A DNA stretch of 64,000 nt from positions 56,601 through 120,600 of the forward strand of contig JAFIEI010000005.1 of NCBI GenBank assembly GCA_020832565.1, read 5' to 3'. Below, one piece after another: positions 37,694-45,844 of the stretch (positions are counted from its first letter, which is position 1; the number at the start of each line of letters is the position of its first letter). The notes below the pieces were generated by a model. That model was not told the DNA's origin. It was given only the letters and a program-made list of their open reading frames with translations, and made no database searches. The position numbers and the translations under genes are program-made. The stretch comes from Salinarimonas sp. GTDB lineage: Bacteria > Pseudomonadota > Alphaproteobacteria > Rhizobiales > Beijerinckiaceae.

Positions 37694-38575
37694 TCAGCGC
37701 GTGGAGGGATCGCCCGTGCCGATCGGCGCATTCTGGCGCGATGCCCATTCGGTCCACGAACCGTCGAACAGGGCCTGCGGCGGGTGGCCGATCCGTATGA
37801 AGGCGAGCGAGAGGATCGCGGCTGACACGCCTGATCCGCAGGAGGTGATCACGGGCTGCGTGGGATCGATGCCGTGGCGCGCGAGCGCATCGCGAATGCT
37901 GTCGGGATCCTTCAGGCGACCATCCTCGACGACCTCCGTATGCGGCAGGTTCACACTGCCGGGCATGTGTCCGGATGGCAGGCCGGCGCGCGGCTCGGGG
38001 GCTTCGCCGCGAAAGCGCGCGGCGGAGCGGGCATCCACCACCTGGATCGTCGGATCGGCGAGCGCGGCCTCGATGCGCGGCAGATCCGCAACGGCACCAC
38101 GGTCGAGCCGGGCGGTGAAGCTGCGGCGGGCGCGCGCTCGCGCGGGACCCTCCTCGATCGATCCGCCGGCGGCGCGCCAGGCCGGGAACCCGCCCTCCAG
38201 GATGGAGACATTGCGGGCACCGAAGATCGTGAACATCCACCATACGCGCGGTGCCGAGAACAGGCCGGCGCCGTCATAGACGACGATCCGGCTGTCATCG
38301 CCGATCCCCTTGGCGCCGACGGCCGACGCGAAATCCTCTTCGCCGGGGATCATGTGCGGCAGGGGATTGGCGAGATCCTTGATCGAATCGATGTCGAAAC
38401 GCACCGCGCCGGGAATATGGCCGGCGAGGAATTCGGCTTCTGCGTCCCGGTTCATCGCGGCCAGATAATACGAGCCGTCGACCACGACGAGGTCCGGCGC
38501 GTCGAGATTCTCCTTCAGCCAGTCGGCGCTGACGAAGGGTGCGATACCCGCATCGCGGGTTTCGATGGCGCTCAT
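37694..38575 (-). CDS. sseA: 3-mercaptopyruvate sulfurtransferase
   Basis: Two-rhodanese-domain enzyme that moves sulfur from mercaptopyruvate or thiosulfate to thiol acceptors or cyanide. The 293-residue product has an inactive N-terminal rhodanese domain (VVVDGSYYLAAMNRDAEAEF, AGHIPGAVRFDIDSI, VVYDGAGLFSAPRVWWMFTI) and a C-terminal active domain with Cys246 in TSCGSGVSAAIL. CGSGV(S/T)A marks mercaptopyruvate rather than thiosulfate sulfurtransferases. The frame continues upstream to 38836, but that part overlaps the AlaX gene and is a shadow. Confidence 0.95.
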   Translation of the reverse strand: MSAIETRDAGIAPFVSADWLKENLDAPDLVVVDGSYYLAAMNRDAEAEFLAGHIPGAVRFDIDSIKDLANPLPHMIPGEEDFASAVGAKGIGDDSRIVVYDGAGLFSAPRVWWMFTIFGARNVSILEGGFPAWRAAGGSIEEGPARARARRSFTARLDRGAVADLPRIEAALADPTIQVVDARSAARFRGEAPEPRAGLPSGHMPGSVNLPHTEVVEDGRLKDPDSIRDALARHGIDPTQPVITSCGSGVSAAILSLAFIRIGHPPQALFDGSWTEWASRQNAPIGTGDPSTR

Positions 38576-38607
38576 ATGGCTTCTCCCATTGTTCTGTCGG
38601 GGCGGCT

Positions 38608-39312
38608 TCAGGCGAGTGCGATGCGCACCCGCCGGTTCTGCTTGCCCTTCTTCTGGATCTGCGTGACCTGGACGGCGCCGATCTCCGCCGTGCTCTTCAC
38701 ATGGGTGCCGCCGCAGGGCTGGTAGTCGATGCCTGCGATCTCGACCATGCGGATACGCCCCGCGCCGCGCGGCGGTTTCACCGACATCGTCTTGACGAGA
38801 TCGGGATTGGCGTCGAGCTCCGCATCGGTGATCCATGATTCGGTGATCGGCGCATCGCGCGCGACCAGTTCGTTCAGTTTCGTGGTGATCTCGTCCTTGT
38901 CGAGGCCGCTATCCTCGATGTCGAAATCGAGCCGGCCCTCGCCGTCGCCTATGGCGCCACCGGTTACCGGGTAAGGCAAAACGACGCTGAGCAGATGCAG
39001 CGCCGAATGAATTCGCATACGCGGCAGGCGGATCTCCCAATCGAGCTTGCAGGTCACCTTGTCGCCCTGGGCGAGGGTGGGAGCATCCGGCGCGGGAACA
39101 TGCACGATCTGTGTGCGGTCCTCCGCGTAGACCGTTGTTTCGATTGGGATTTCGCGTCCACCTTCGGAAACGAGCGTGCCCCGGTCGCCGGGCTGACCGC
39201 CGCCTTGCGGGTAGAAGATCGTGGCGTCGAGAATGTAGCCGCGTTCGTGCACGGCGGTCACGCTTGCGCTGCATTCGGTGCGGTAGGCGTCGCGATAGAG
39301 CGGTTCGGTCAC
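38608..39312 (-). CDS. AlaX-type alanyl-tRNA editing protein
   Basis: Trans-editing enzyme that removes Ser or Gly from mischarged tRNA-Ala. The 234-residue product starts at GTG 39312 (TEPLYRDAYRTECSASV) with a GGAG site. It carries the zinc set of the editing domain: HSALH (two His) and YQPCGGTHV (Cys and His), plus FYPQGGGQPGDRG, a glycine motif of AlaX proteins. The last part, VTQIQKKGKQNRRVRIALA, is the family end. Unlike several other zinc proteins in this window, its zinc ligands are intact. It lies 32 bases upstream of sseA on the same strand and is probably co-transcribed. Confidence 0.93.
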   Translation of the reverse strand: MTEPLYRDAYRTECSASVTAVHERGYILDATIFYPQGGGQPGDRGTLVSEGGREIPIETTVYAEDRTQIVHVPAPDAPTLAQGDKVTCKLDWEIRLPRMRIHSALHLLSVVLPYPVTGGAIGDGEGRLDFDIEDSGLDKDEITTKLNELVARDAPITESWITDAELDANPDLVKTMSVKPPRGAGRIRMVEIAGIDYQPCGGTHVKSTAEIGAVQVTQIQKKGKQNRRVRIALA

Positions 39313-39475
39313 GCTTATTTCTCCATTGGCAATGATTTGGCGGGAGACTATCACGGTGCCGATGGCGCACAAGGTGTGCCGATGTACAGGCCGTCCGGGT
39401 ATCCGCCCCTGCGCTGCGGTGAAGATTCATCTTCAAAAATTAATCGTTTTTCGCTATCAGATCATCAGTCTAGCT

Positions 39476-39503
39476 TGATCCGATCGATGCGTTCGCGCGT
39501 AAA
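39476..39503 (+). promoter_or_regulatory. Candidate ECF-sigma (RpoE/ChrR-type) promoter
   Basis: TGATCC (39476-39481), 16 bases, CGTAAA (39498-39503), about 70 bases ahead of the ChrR-like gene. TGATCC is the known -35 element of the alphaproteobacterial RpoE/ChrR group. If real, transcription would begin near 39510, which favours the internal ATG 39573 as the start. By-eye match only. Confidence 0.45.
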
Positions 39504-39572
39504 GCGATCATGAGAAACCACAACACGCGCGGGTGGCCGCGCCTGGTGAGAAATGTGACGACACGCGAGACA

Positions 39573-40232
39573 ATGCATCACGACGAGAAGCCTTTGGATA
39601 CGCTGCTGGCGCATTACGCACGCGGAGCCTTGAGTGCGCCGTTGCATGTGCTTGTCGCCAGCCACCTGGAGCTTCGTCCGGAAAGTCAGCGCTTCGTCAG
39701 CGCGCTCGAGGGCGTGGTGGCGTCGGCAATTCTGGAGGAAGAGCCGGTCGATATCGGCGACCGCGATGCGCGGCTTGCCGCGATTTTCGCCGAGGATGGG
39801 GCAGGAGAGACGCTTGCGCGACCGCGCGCCGTCGAGCGGATGGTTTCCGGCGACATGCCCCACCCGCTCGCGCGCTATCTCGGCCAGTCCCTCAAGGAAG
39901 TTCCGTGGCGTACGCTTCTGCCGGGTGTGAAGGAATACCGCATCGAGGATAACGAGGAAGGCGAGGCGGTGCTCTACTGGATCAAGGGCGGTCGCAAGAT
40001 GCCGTTCCATACCCATGAGGGCTCGGAATACACGCTCGTGCTCAAGGGCGCCTTCAGCGATCTCAACGGCCATTACGGGCGCGGCGACATCGCCATTGCC
40101 GATGCCGATGTGGACCACCGTCCCATCGCCGATCCGGGCGAGGATTGCTTCTGCTTCGCCGTCACGGATGCCCCGCTGAAACTGACGGGTCCGATCGGCC
40201 GGATCGTCCAGCGGCTGTTCATCAAGCACTGA
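39573..40232 (+). CDS. ChrR-like cupin protein (anti-sigma type) lacking zinc cysteines
   Basis: A 219-residue homologue of ChrR, the zinc anti-sigma factor that holds RpoE until singlet oxygen or peroxide releases it. The N-terminal anti-sigma domain (LDTLLAHYARGALSAPLHVL, VASHLELRPESQRFVSALEG) keeps both His positions, but where ChrR has Cys-x2-Cys (HLxLCxEC) it has Arg and Ser (HLELRPES). The C-terminal cupin is well kept (WIKGGRKMPFHTHEGSEYTL, His-x-His-x3-Glu). No sigma-factor gene lies next to it. ATG 39573 gives the family N-terminus; ATG 39510 is the alternative. It could be a sigma-independent sensor or a weakened anti-sigma. Confidence 0.8.
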   Translation: MHHDEKPLDTLLAHYARGALSAPLHVLVASHLELRPESQRFVSALEGVVASAILEEEPVDIGDRDARLAAIFAEDGAGETLARPRAVERMVSGDMPHPLARYLGQSLKEVPWRTLLPGVKEYRIEDNEEGEAVLYWIKGGRKMPFHTHEGSEYTLVLKGAFSDLNGHYGRGDIAIADADVDHRPIADPGEDCFCFAVTDAPLKLTGPIGRIVQRLFIKH

Positions 40233-40264
40233 GCCCGATCACCGGACGAGCTTCGACATATGCA

Positions 40265-40292
40265 AAAGGCCCGCCGGTTCAGGCGGGCCTTT
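40265..40292. terminator. Bidirectional terminator, ChrR-like gene / cytochrome c gene
   Basis: AAAGGCCCGCC, loop GGTTCA, GGCGGGCCTTT: 8-bp GC stem with flanking A and T runs, 33 bases past the ChrR-like stop and 48 before the cytochrome c stop. Confidence 0.88.
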
Positions 40293-40340
40293 CGATTCTT
40301 GCGGTGCATTATCCGTTCGGCGTGATCCGGGTCGCGTGAC

Positions 40341-40658
40341 CTACTGGAATGTCTTCGCGATAAAGGCCGAGAGATCTGTAATGTTCTCGTCGGACAGGTC
40401 CGCCGCGACGGGGATCATCAGGGCCGAGTTCGGGCCGACCTGCTCGCCTTCGCGGTACTGGATCAGGCGCGCTTCGATATATTCGGCATCCTGGCCGGAA
40501 ACGGAGGGAAAGCTCGCCATGCCGCGCCCGGTCCGGCCGTGGCACTGCGCGCAGGCCTGCGCATACATCGCTTCGCCGGCAGAGATGTCGGCCGCCTGCA
40601 CGTTCGATGCACCGAGCATCAGCGCGACCCCCGCAACGAAACCCATAGCCCTGTTCAT
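40341..40658 (-). CDS. Small periplasmic cytochrome c
   Basis: A 105-residue class I c-type cytochrome. Signal peptide MNRAMGFVAGVALMLGASNV-QA-A, then AGEAMYAQACAQCHGRTGRG with the CAQCH heme site and a later Met (ALMIPVAADLSDENITDLSA) as probable axial ligand. Short, single heme. The start at 40658 follows CAGGAGAAAAC; the longer frame to 40700 adds a basic leader only. It lies 178 bases downstream of the PQQ dehydrogenase-like gene on the same strand, so it may accept its electrons. The same transcript is plausible but not certain given the gap. Confidence 0.88.
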   Translation of the reverse strand: MNRAMGFVAGVALMLGASNVQAADISAGEAMYAQACAQCHGRTGRGMASFPSVSGQDAEYIEARLIQYREGEQVGPNSALMIPVAADLSDENITDLSAFIAKTFQ

Positions 40659-40836
40659 TCTTGTTTTCTCCTGGTGACACTTGCTTCGACCGTGGCGCAT
40701 TACCTGACGACACAGGTCGTCTCAGTCTTGTCGGCATGACGCGACGACCGGCCCTCATGCAGCGCCGGTCGTGCCCGTCGGCAGTGGCAGCCGCGTGCCG
40801 GGAGGCGATGCGGCTGCCAGTTGATCACCCGAGGGA

Positions 40837-42117
40837 TCACTCCGGGATGATGCGATAGATGTCGCCTTCATCGATGGCGGCATAGAGGTTGCCGTCGGGG
40901 CCCTGGACCAGCGAGCGGAAACGCCCCGAGCCCATCGGCAGGGGCATTTCGGTGACGTCATGCACCGACAGGCCATCCTCGGCCATGTCGATGATGTCGA
41001 TGCGCTGGCCGACCGGGGTACCGCCGAAGCCGATCCCCATCAGGCCGACGACCATACGGCCGTTCCAGGCACCCCACTGATCGCCCGTCAGGAAGGCCGC
41101 CGACGACATGCCCTGCGAGAGACCGTTATTGTCCCAGGCCGGCGGCATGGCGTCCGGATAGGTCTCGAAATCGGTCATCGGCATGTATTCTGCGCGCTCC
41201 GCCGGATCCATCGCTTCCATCTGGACGGGCTCGTAGCCGCAATAGCCGTCCGGGCAATCGCCGCGCCCGGCCATGTTGGGACGCGGATCCCAGCCGCCAT
41301 TGCCGCCGGGAACGAGCGCCGTGATCTCGTCGGAATGCCAGGGGCCGTGCTCCGCGGTGATCGGCTGACCGGTTTCCGGGTGGAAGGCGATGCCCTGCAC
41401 GTTGCGGTGTCCGTAGGTGTAGATGCGCGGGTCGAAGCCTTCCGGCGCATTGTTGCCTTCCGCAGCGTTGCCGTCACGATCGATCCGGATGACCTTGCCG
41501 CCGAGCAGCGTCGGGCTCTGGGGGACTTCCGCACCGTGGATGTCGCCGGTGGTCAGATAGAGATAGCCGTCGGGACCGAAGCGCACACGCCCGCCATTAT
41601 GGGCGCCGGGACCGCCGAAGGGCTGGTCGCTGGCTTCGGGCTTGTAGGGAACATCCTCGATCAGATCGGTGCGATCCGAAACGGCGGTCAGGTCATCGCT
41701 CACGGTGAACCGCATCAGGCGGTTGGTGCCCGGGGCGGCCATGCTGGAGGTCGAGTAGACGTAGAGGAAGCGGTTGTCGTCGAATTCGGGATCGAGAGCG
41801 ACGCCCATCATCCCGGCCTGTCCCTCGCAGAACAGATCGTCCGCCGTCGAGGCATAACCGTCGGAACCGGTCATTCCGAGGAGATTGTTGACCTCGCCGT
41901 CGGGCAGCAGCACCGAGAGCCCGTCGCATTTCTGGGTGAAGAACATGGTGCCGTCGGGCATGAAGGCCATATCCCAGGGGTCGGATAATCCCGACAGGAC
42001 GGTTTCATAGCTCAGGTTCGGTGTATGTTCGCTCGCGAATGCTGCAGCCGGAAGGCCGACCGACAGGACCGATGCCATGACCGCACCGAGCGGCCAGTTC
42101 ACGATTTTGGAAGACAT
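40837..42117 (-). CDS. PQQ-dependent sugar dehydrogenase-like protein (soluble GDH family)
   Basis: Predicted periplasmic beta-propeller dehydrogenase using PQQ and calcium. The 426-residue product has a signal peptide (SKIVNWPLGAVMASVLSVGL to about residue 29), then the propeller landmarks LSGLSDPWDMAFMPDGTMFF, GMMGVALDPEFDDNRFLYVY, the catalytic His in GAHNGGRVRFGPDGYLYLTT, YTYGHRNVQGIAFHPETGQP and the terminal GRFRSLVQGPDGNLYAAIDE. Two Cys pairs (around residues 64 and 94, and in GDCPDGYCGYE) could form disulfides. Sugar specificity is unknown. Ribosome site GGGAGGAAATGCT. An AT-rich leader precedes it. Confidence 0.88.
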   Translation of the reverse strand: MSSKIVNWPLGAVMASVLSVGLPAAAFASEHTPNLSYETVLSGLSDPWDMAFMPDGTMFFTQKCDGLSVLLPDGEVNNLLGMTGSDGYASTADDLFCEGQAGMMGVALDPEFDDNRFLYVYSTSSMAAPGTNRLMRFTVSDDLTAVSDRTDLIEDVPYKPEASDQPFGGPGAHNGGRVRFGPDGYLYLTTGDIHGAEVPQSPTLLGGKVIRIDRDGNAAEGNNAPEGFDPRIYTYGHRNVQGIAFHPETGQPITAEHGPWHSDEITALVPGGNGGWDPRPNMAGRGDCPDGYCGYEPVQMEAMDPAERAEYMPMTDFETYPDAMPPAWDNNGLSQGMSSAAFLTGDQWGAWNGRMVVGLMGIGFGGTPVGQRIDIIDMAEDGLSVHDVTEMPLPMGSGRFRSLVQGPDGNLYAAIDEGDIYRIIPE

Positions 42118-42611
42118 AGCATTTCCTCCCTGTTTCCGCAGGAGATGTTCCGGCGGATTACTTTTGTTGACGCGACGCCGCTTTCGCAATGCGCGGTAGA
42201 GATGAGAGTATGCCGGAAAAAGAAATAGTCAACAGTATTCTAAAAGTATCTATGCTCGTAGGAATACGTTTTTGCTGCAACGCGGCAAGAAAATAAAAAT
42301 TTATTTACTTCTGCCATCTCATCCCTTTGTTCCGTGCCTTCCGGAAGCCGCTTCGCGTGCGCGCGAATGCCGTTCGGAGGCCGCATTCGGCCGGCCAAGT
42401 CGGCCGGCCAAGTCGGCCACTGTCGCCTGCGGCTGTCATCCATGCCGGTTTTGCAATAGGCTGCGCATGGCGGCTTCGTCGTTCCGAGGCCGGTAGGCAG
42501 GTGCCGCGCTGATAGGGGCAACAATTGCGGGCTTCCGGCGTTGTCCCGGGCGGATCAGCGATACCGCCAAGCTGCCATAAACCCGCTCCAGCGATTATCA
42601 GGTGTTCGTGC
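42118..42611. other. Intergenic region with AT-rich pocket and short tandem repeat
   Basis: 494 bases between two divergent genes. 42215-42310 is markedly AT-rich for this genome (AAAAAGAAATAGTC, AAAATAAAAATTTATTTAC) and probably holds promoters. A 13-bp GC-rich repeat lies at 42388-42418. Minus-strand frames at 42240-42524 and 42305-42796 have no ribosome site or family similarity, so I see no gene. Confidence 0.6.
42388..42418. repeat. 13-bp tandem repeat, 2.3 copies
   Basis: GGCCGGCCAAGTC repeated head to tail, with a third partial GGCC copy. Each unit contains the 8-bp palindrome GGCCGGCC. Confidence 0.75.
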
Positions 42612-43397
42612 ATGAGAGTGAATATCGACGTGTCGATGGAATATGCCCTGGAGCAGGATGACGCGGCCCTGCTCGCGATTGCCGCCGCACATACCGGTGG
42701 GCAGTCAGTGCATGAGAGCGTGCTGGATGTCGACGACGCTACCCTGTGCCGGATTGACGGCGAGGGCGGGGTCGGCGAGCGCGTCTGGGCTTTCATCGAA
42801 GGCGAGCAGATGAAGCTGCGCTATCGTGCCCGGGTCGATGTGACCCGACCTGATGTGGCGCTGCAAAACCGCGCCGCAGCGCCGGTCCACCAACTCCCCC
42901 CCGACGTCTTCACATTCCTGCGCCCCTCGCGATTCTGCCCGTCGGATCTGCTCGCCACCTTCGTTGAGAAGCAATTCGGCCAGCTTGCAGGCGGCGCGAA
43001 GATTGCGGCGATGGCGGAGTGGATCGCGGCATCGCTGAGCTACGTTCCCGGCAGTTCCAACGCCACGACGACGGCGATAGACACACTCGTTTCGCGCGCG
43101 GGCGTGTGTCGGGACTACGCGCATGTGATGTGCAGCCTGGCGCGGGCCGCAAACATCCCGGCGCGCTACATTTCCGGATACGGCCCCGATGTCACCCCGC
43201 CGGATTTCCACGCCCTGGCCGAAGTCTGGCTCGACGATGCATGGCATCTCGTCGATCCGACCGGCATGAGCACGGCTTCCGGCCTGGTGATCATCGCCGC
43301 CGGCCGCGATGCCGGCGATACGCCTTTCATGGAGACCGGCAAGCCGGCCAATCCCATCAGCCAGAGCGTCGACGTGTCCTATGAGCGGGAGGGGTGA
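42612..43397 (+). CDS. Transglutaminase-like protein
   Basis: A 261-residue protein with the transglutaminase core: catalytic Cys166 in SRAGVCRDYAHVMCSLARAA, His200 in PPDFHALAEVWL and Asp215 in WHLVDPTGMS. The N-terminal part (MRVNIDVSMEYALEQDDAAL) is the beta-sandwich found in this bacterial group. No signal peptide, so it is probably cytoplasmic; many such proteins are proteases or peptide amidases and the actual reaction is unknown. The start at 42612 gives the canonical N-terminus; the upstream extension to 42525 lacks it. No partner genes (alpha-E/circularly permuted ATP-grasp) are adjacent. Confidence 0.88.
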   Translation: MRVNIDVSMEYALEQDDAALLAIAAAHTGGQSVHESVLDVDDATLCRIDGEGGVGERVWAFIEGEQMKLRYRARVDVTRPDVALQNRAAAPVHQLPPDVFTFLRPSRFCPSDLLATFVEKQFGQLAGGAKIAAMAEWIAASLSYVPGSSNATTTAIDTLVSRAGVCRDYAHVMCSLARAANIPARYISGYGPDVTPPDFHALAEVWLDDAWHLVDPTGMSTASGLVIIAAGRDAGDTPFMETGKPANPISQSVDVSYEREG

Positions 43398-43512
43398 GGC
43401 GATCAGGGGGGCATGAACGTTCCCCCGCTTCTGTCATCGCGGCGGGAGACCGGTCAGGCTGAGACACGGTCGGGCCGCACTGTTTCAATACCCAATGATC
43501 TCCCCCGAAAAA

Positions 43513-44649
43513 TCACCCCGCCTTGCGCTCCCGCTCGCCCTTCTCCCAGCCCTCTTTCGTCTGCGCGATGAAATCCTCCAGTCGCTCCTCGCGGATGGCC
43601 TTGCGCAGGCCGGCCATGAGGTCCTGATAGTAGGCGAGGTTGTTCCAGGTGAGGAGCATCATGGCGAGGATTTCGTTGGCGCGCACGAGGTGGTGGAGAT
43701 AGGCGCGGGAATAGCCGTTTGATGCGGGGCAGGTGGAGGCAGGGTCGAGGGGAGTGAGGTCTTCGGCGTAGCGGGCATTCTTGAGATTAAGCCGGCCGGC
43801 GCGGGTATAGGCCATGCCGTGGCGGCCGGCACGGGTGGGCATGACGCAGTCGAACATGTCGACCCCGCGCCGCACGGCTTCGACGATGTCGTCGGGCGTG
43901 CCGACACCCATCAGGTAGCGCGGCTTCTCGCGCGGCAGGTTGGGCTCCACCGTCTCGATCATCGACAGCATGACATGCTGCGGCTCGCCCACGGCCAGCC
44001 CGCCGATGGCATAGCCCTTCAGATCCAGCCCGACGAGTTCTCGGGCGCTCTCCACCCGCAGATGCGGCACGTCACCGCCCTGAACGATGCCGAACATCGC
44101 CTTGTCGGGCTGCTCGCCGAAGGCGACCTTGCAGCGCTCCGCCCAGCGCAGCGACAGATGCATGGCTTTCGCGATCACCTCCTCGGAGGCGGGGAGCTTG
44201 ACGCATTCATCGAGCTGTATCTGGATATCGGAGCCGAGCAGCCCCTGGATCTCGATCGAGCGCTCGGGCGTGAGAACGTGCCGCGAGCCGTCGATATGCG
44301 ACTGGAAGGTGACGCCGCTCTCCTCGATCTTGCGCAGGCCCGCGAGCGACATCACCTGGAAGCCGCCGGAATCGGTGAGGATGGGGTAGGGCCAGTTCAT
44401 GAAGGCATGCAGCCCGCCGAGCCGCGCGACGCGCTCGGCGCCGGGGCGCAGCATCAGGTGATAGGTGTTGCCGAGCACGACATCGGCGCCCAGCACCTTC
44501 ACCTGATCGGGATACATCGCCTTGACGGTGCCGGCCGTACCCACCGGCATGAAGGCGGGGGTGCGGATGACGCCGCGCGGCATGCGGATCTCGCCGGTGC
44601 GCGCCGCGCCGTCCGTGCCCGTCAGCGTGAACATGAATTCATCAGCCAT
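43513..44649 (-). CDS. tgt: Queuine tRNA-ribosyltransferase (TGT) with degraded zinc site
   Basis: Swaps guanine at position 34 of Asp, Asn, His and Tyr tRNAs for preQ1. The 378-residue TIM barrel has the active-site segments [16 protein letters not shown] and [20 protein letters not shown] with the nucleophilic Asp, and [20 protein letters not shown]. In Zymomonas TGT zinc is bound by Cys318, Cys320, Cys323 and His349. The aligned stretch here, [20 protein letters not shown] and then [11 protein letters not shown], keeps only the middle Cys (Ser, Cys, Ser, Asn). Start overlaps the queA end by eight bases. Confidence 0.95.
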   Translation of the reverse strand: MADEFMFTLTGTDGAARTGEIRMPRGVIRTPAFMPVGTAGTVKAMYPDQVKVLGADVVLGNTYHLMLRPGAERVARLGGLHAFMNWPYPILTDSGGFQVMSLAGLRKIEESGVTFQSHIDGSRHVLTPERSIEIQGLLGSDIQIQLDECVKLPASEEVIAKAMHLSLRWAERCKVAFGEQPDKAMFGIVQGGDVPHLRVESARELVGLDLKGYAIGGLAVGEPQHVMLSMIETVEPNLPREKPRYLMGVGTPDDIVEAVRRGVDMFDCVMPTRAGRHGMAYTRAGRLNLKNARYAEDLTPLDPASTCPASNGYSRAYLHHLVRANEILAMMLLTWNNLAYYQDLMAGLRKAIREERLEDFIAQTKEGWEKGERERKAG

Positions 44650-45763
44650 GAACGTCGTCCTTCATGTCGTCCTGTCCGGCGGCGTCGCGAAACAGCAGGC
44701 TCGAATCGCCGAAACTGTAAAAGCGATAACCCGTTTCGACCGCATGGCGATAGGCCCGGCGCATGGTCGCCGTTCCCGCGAAGGCGGATACGAGCATCAT
44801 CAGGGTCGATTTGGGAAGGTGGAAATTGGTCATCAACACGTCCACGGCGCGAAAGCGGTAGCCCGGCGTGATGAAGATATCGGTGTCGCCGGCAAACGGT
44901 TTGATCGTCCCGTCGACCCCGGTCGCGCTCTCCAGCAGGCGCAGCGACGTGGTGCCCACCGCGACGATGCGCCCGCCCGCCGCCCGCGCCGCGTTCAGCG
45001 CATCGGCGGTCTCCTGCGAGACGAAGCCGGTTTCCGCATGCATGCGGTGATCGCGGGTATCCTCCACCTTCACCGGCAGGAAGGTGCCCGCGCCCACATG
45101 CAGCGTCACGAAATGTCGGGTGATCCCGCGCGCATCGAGCCGCGCGAACAGATCATCGGTGAAATGCAGGCCCGCCGTGGGCGCGGCGACAGCGCCTTCC
45201 TCGCGGGCATAGATCGTCTGGTAATCTGCCCGGTCGCGCGCGTCAGCTGCGCGCTTGCCGGCGATATAGGGCGGTAGCGGCAGCTCACCGAGGATCGCGA
45301 TGGCTTCATCGAGGGCAGGGCCGGCGAGATCGAAATCGATCACGACATCGCCGCCATCCGCCTTCTCCACGATCGACGCTTCGAGCCGCCCGGCTTCGCA
45401 GACCGGGCCGGCACCATCCGCACCGAAGACGAGGCGATCGCCGTGCTGGAGCTTCTTGGCCGGGCGGGCGAAAGCGCGCCAGCGCGCGGCGCCCTCGCGC
45501 TTGTGCAGCATGATCTCGACGCCGGCCACGATCTCGCCGCGCACGCGTCTTGCGTAGAGGCGGGCCGGGATGACGCGGGTGTCGTTGAGCACGAGCACGT
45601 CGCCGGGCGCGAGCAGGTCGGGCAGATCGCGCACATGCGCGTCGCCGATCTCCGGGGTCTCGTCCGGGCGCACGAGCAGCATGCGCGCCGCGTCACGCGG
45701 CTCAACCGGGCGCAGGGCGATCCGGTCCTCGGGCAGTTCGAAATCGAAGTCGTTGACGCGCAT
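44642..45763 (-). CDS. queA: S-adenosylmethionine:tRNA ribosyltransferase-isomerase
   Basis: Makes epoxyqueuosine in tRNA from preQ1 and the ribosyl group of S-adenosylmethionine. The 373-residue product begins [20 protein letters not shown] and shows [74 protein letters not shown] and [19 protein letters not shown], all standard. The start at 45763 was chosen over ATG 45778. With tgt it forms a two-gene queuosine unit that also overlaps by eight bases. Confidence 0.97.
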   Translation of the reverse strand: MRVNDFDFELPEDRIALRPVEPRDAARMLLVRPDETPEIGDAHVRDLPDLLAPGDVLVLNDTRVIPARLYARRVRGEIVAGVEIMLHKREGAARWRAFARPAKKLQHGDRLVFGADGAGPVCEAGRLEASIVEKADGGDVVIDFDLAGPALDEAIAILGELPLPPYIAGKRAADARDRADYQTIYAREEGAVAAPTAGLHFTDDLFARLDARGITRHFVTLHVGAGTFLPVKVEDTRDHRMHAETGFVSQETADALNAARAAGGRIVAVGTTSLRLLESATGVDGTIKPFAGDTDIFITPGYRFRAVDVLMTNFHLPKSTLMMLVSAFAGTATMRRAYRHAVETGYRFYSFGDSSLLFRDAAGQDDMKDDVHG

Positions 45764-45787
45764 CGCTCGGTCTCGCATGGCAGGCGT

Positions 45788-45844
45788 CCGGACGCAGTGC
45801 GATGCGTCCGGTCCCTGAACCCCGAAAGGTGCTCCGGGGTTCAG
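45788..45844 (-). other. Two tandem perfect hairpins between parC and queA
   Basis: CCGGACGCA / TGCGTCCGG (45788-45811, 9-bp stem, 6-base loop) and CTGAACCCCG / CGGGGTTCAG (45815-45844, 10-bp stem, 10-base loop). The second includes the parC stop codon. No T run follows on the minus strand. Confidence 0.75.

Noticed and set aside
38576..38836. N-terminal extension of sseA
   Set aside because: It overlaps the AlaX gene in another frame; sseA has a good start at 38575 and is full length without the extension.
42240..42796. Minus-strand frames upstream of the transglutaminase-like gene
   Set aside because: No ribosome sites, low-complexity products, and overlap with the better supported plus-strand gene.
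43406..43426. GGGGG / CCCCC hairpin between the transglutaminase-like gene and tgt
   Set aside because: Only five pairs with a long loop and no T run; too weak to call a terminator.
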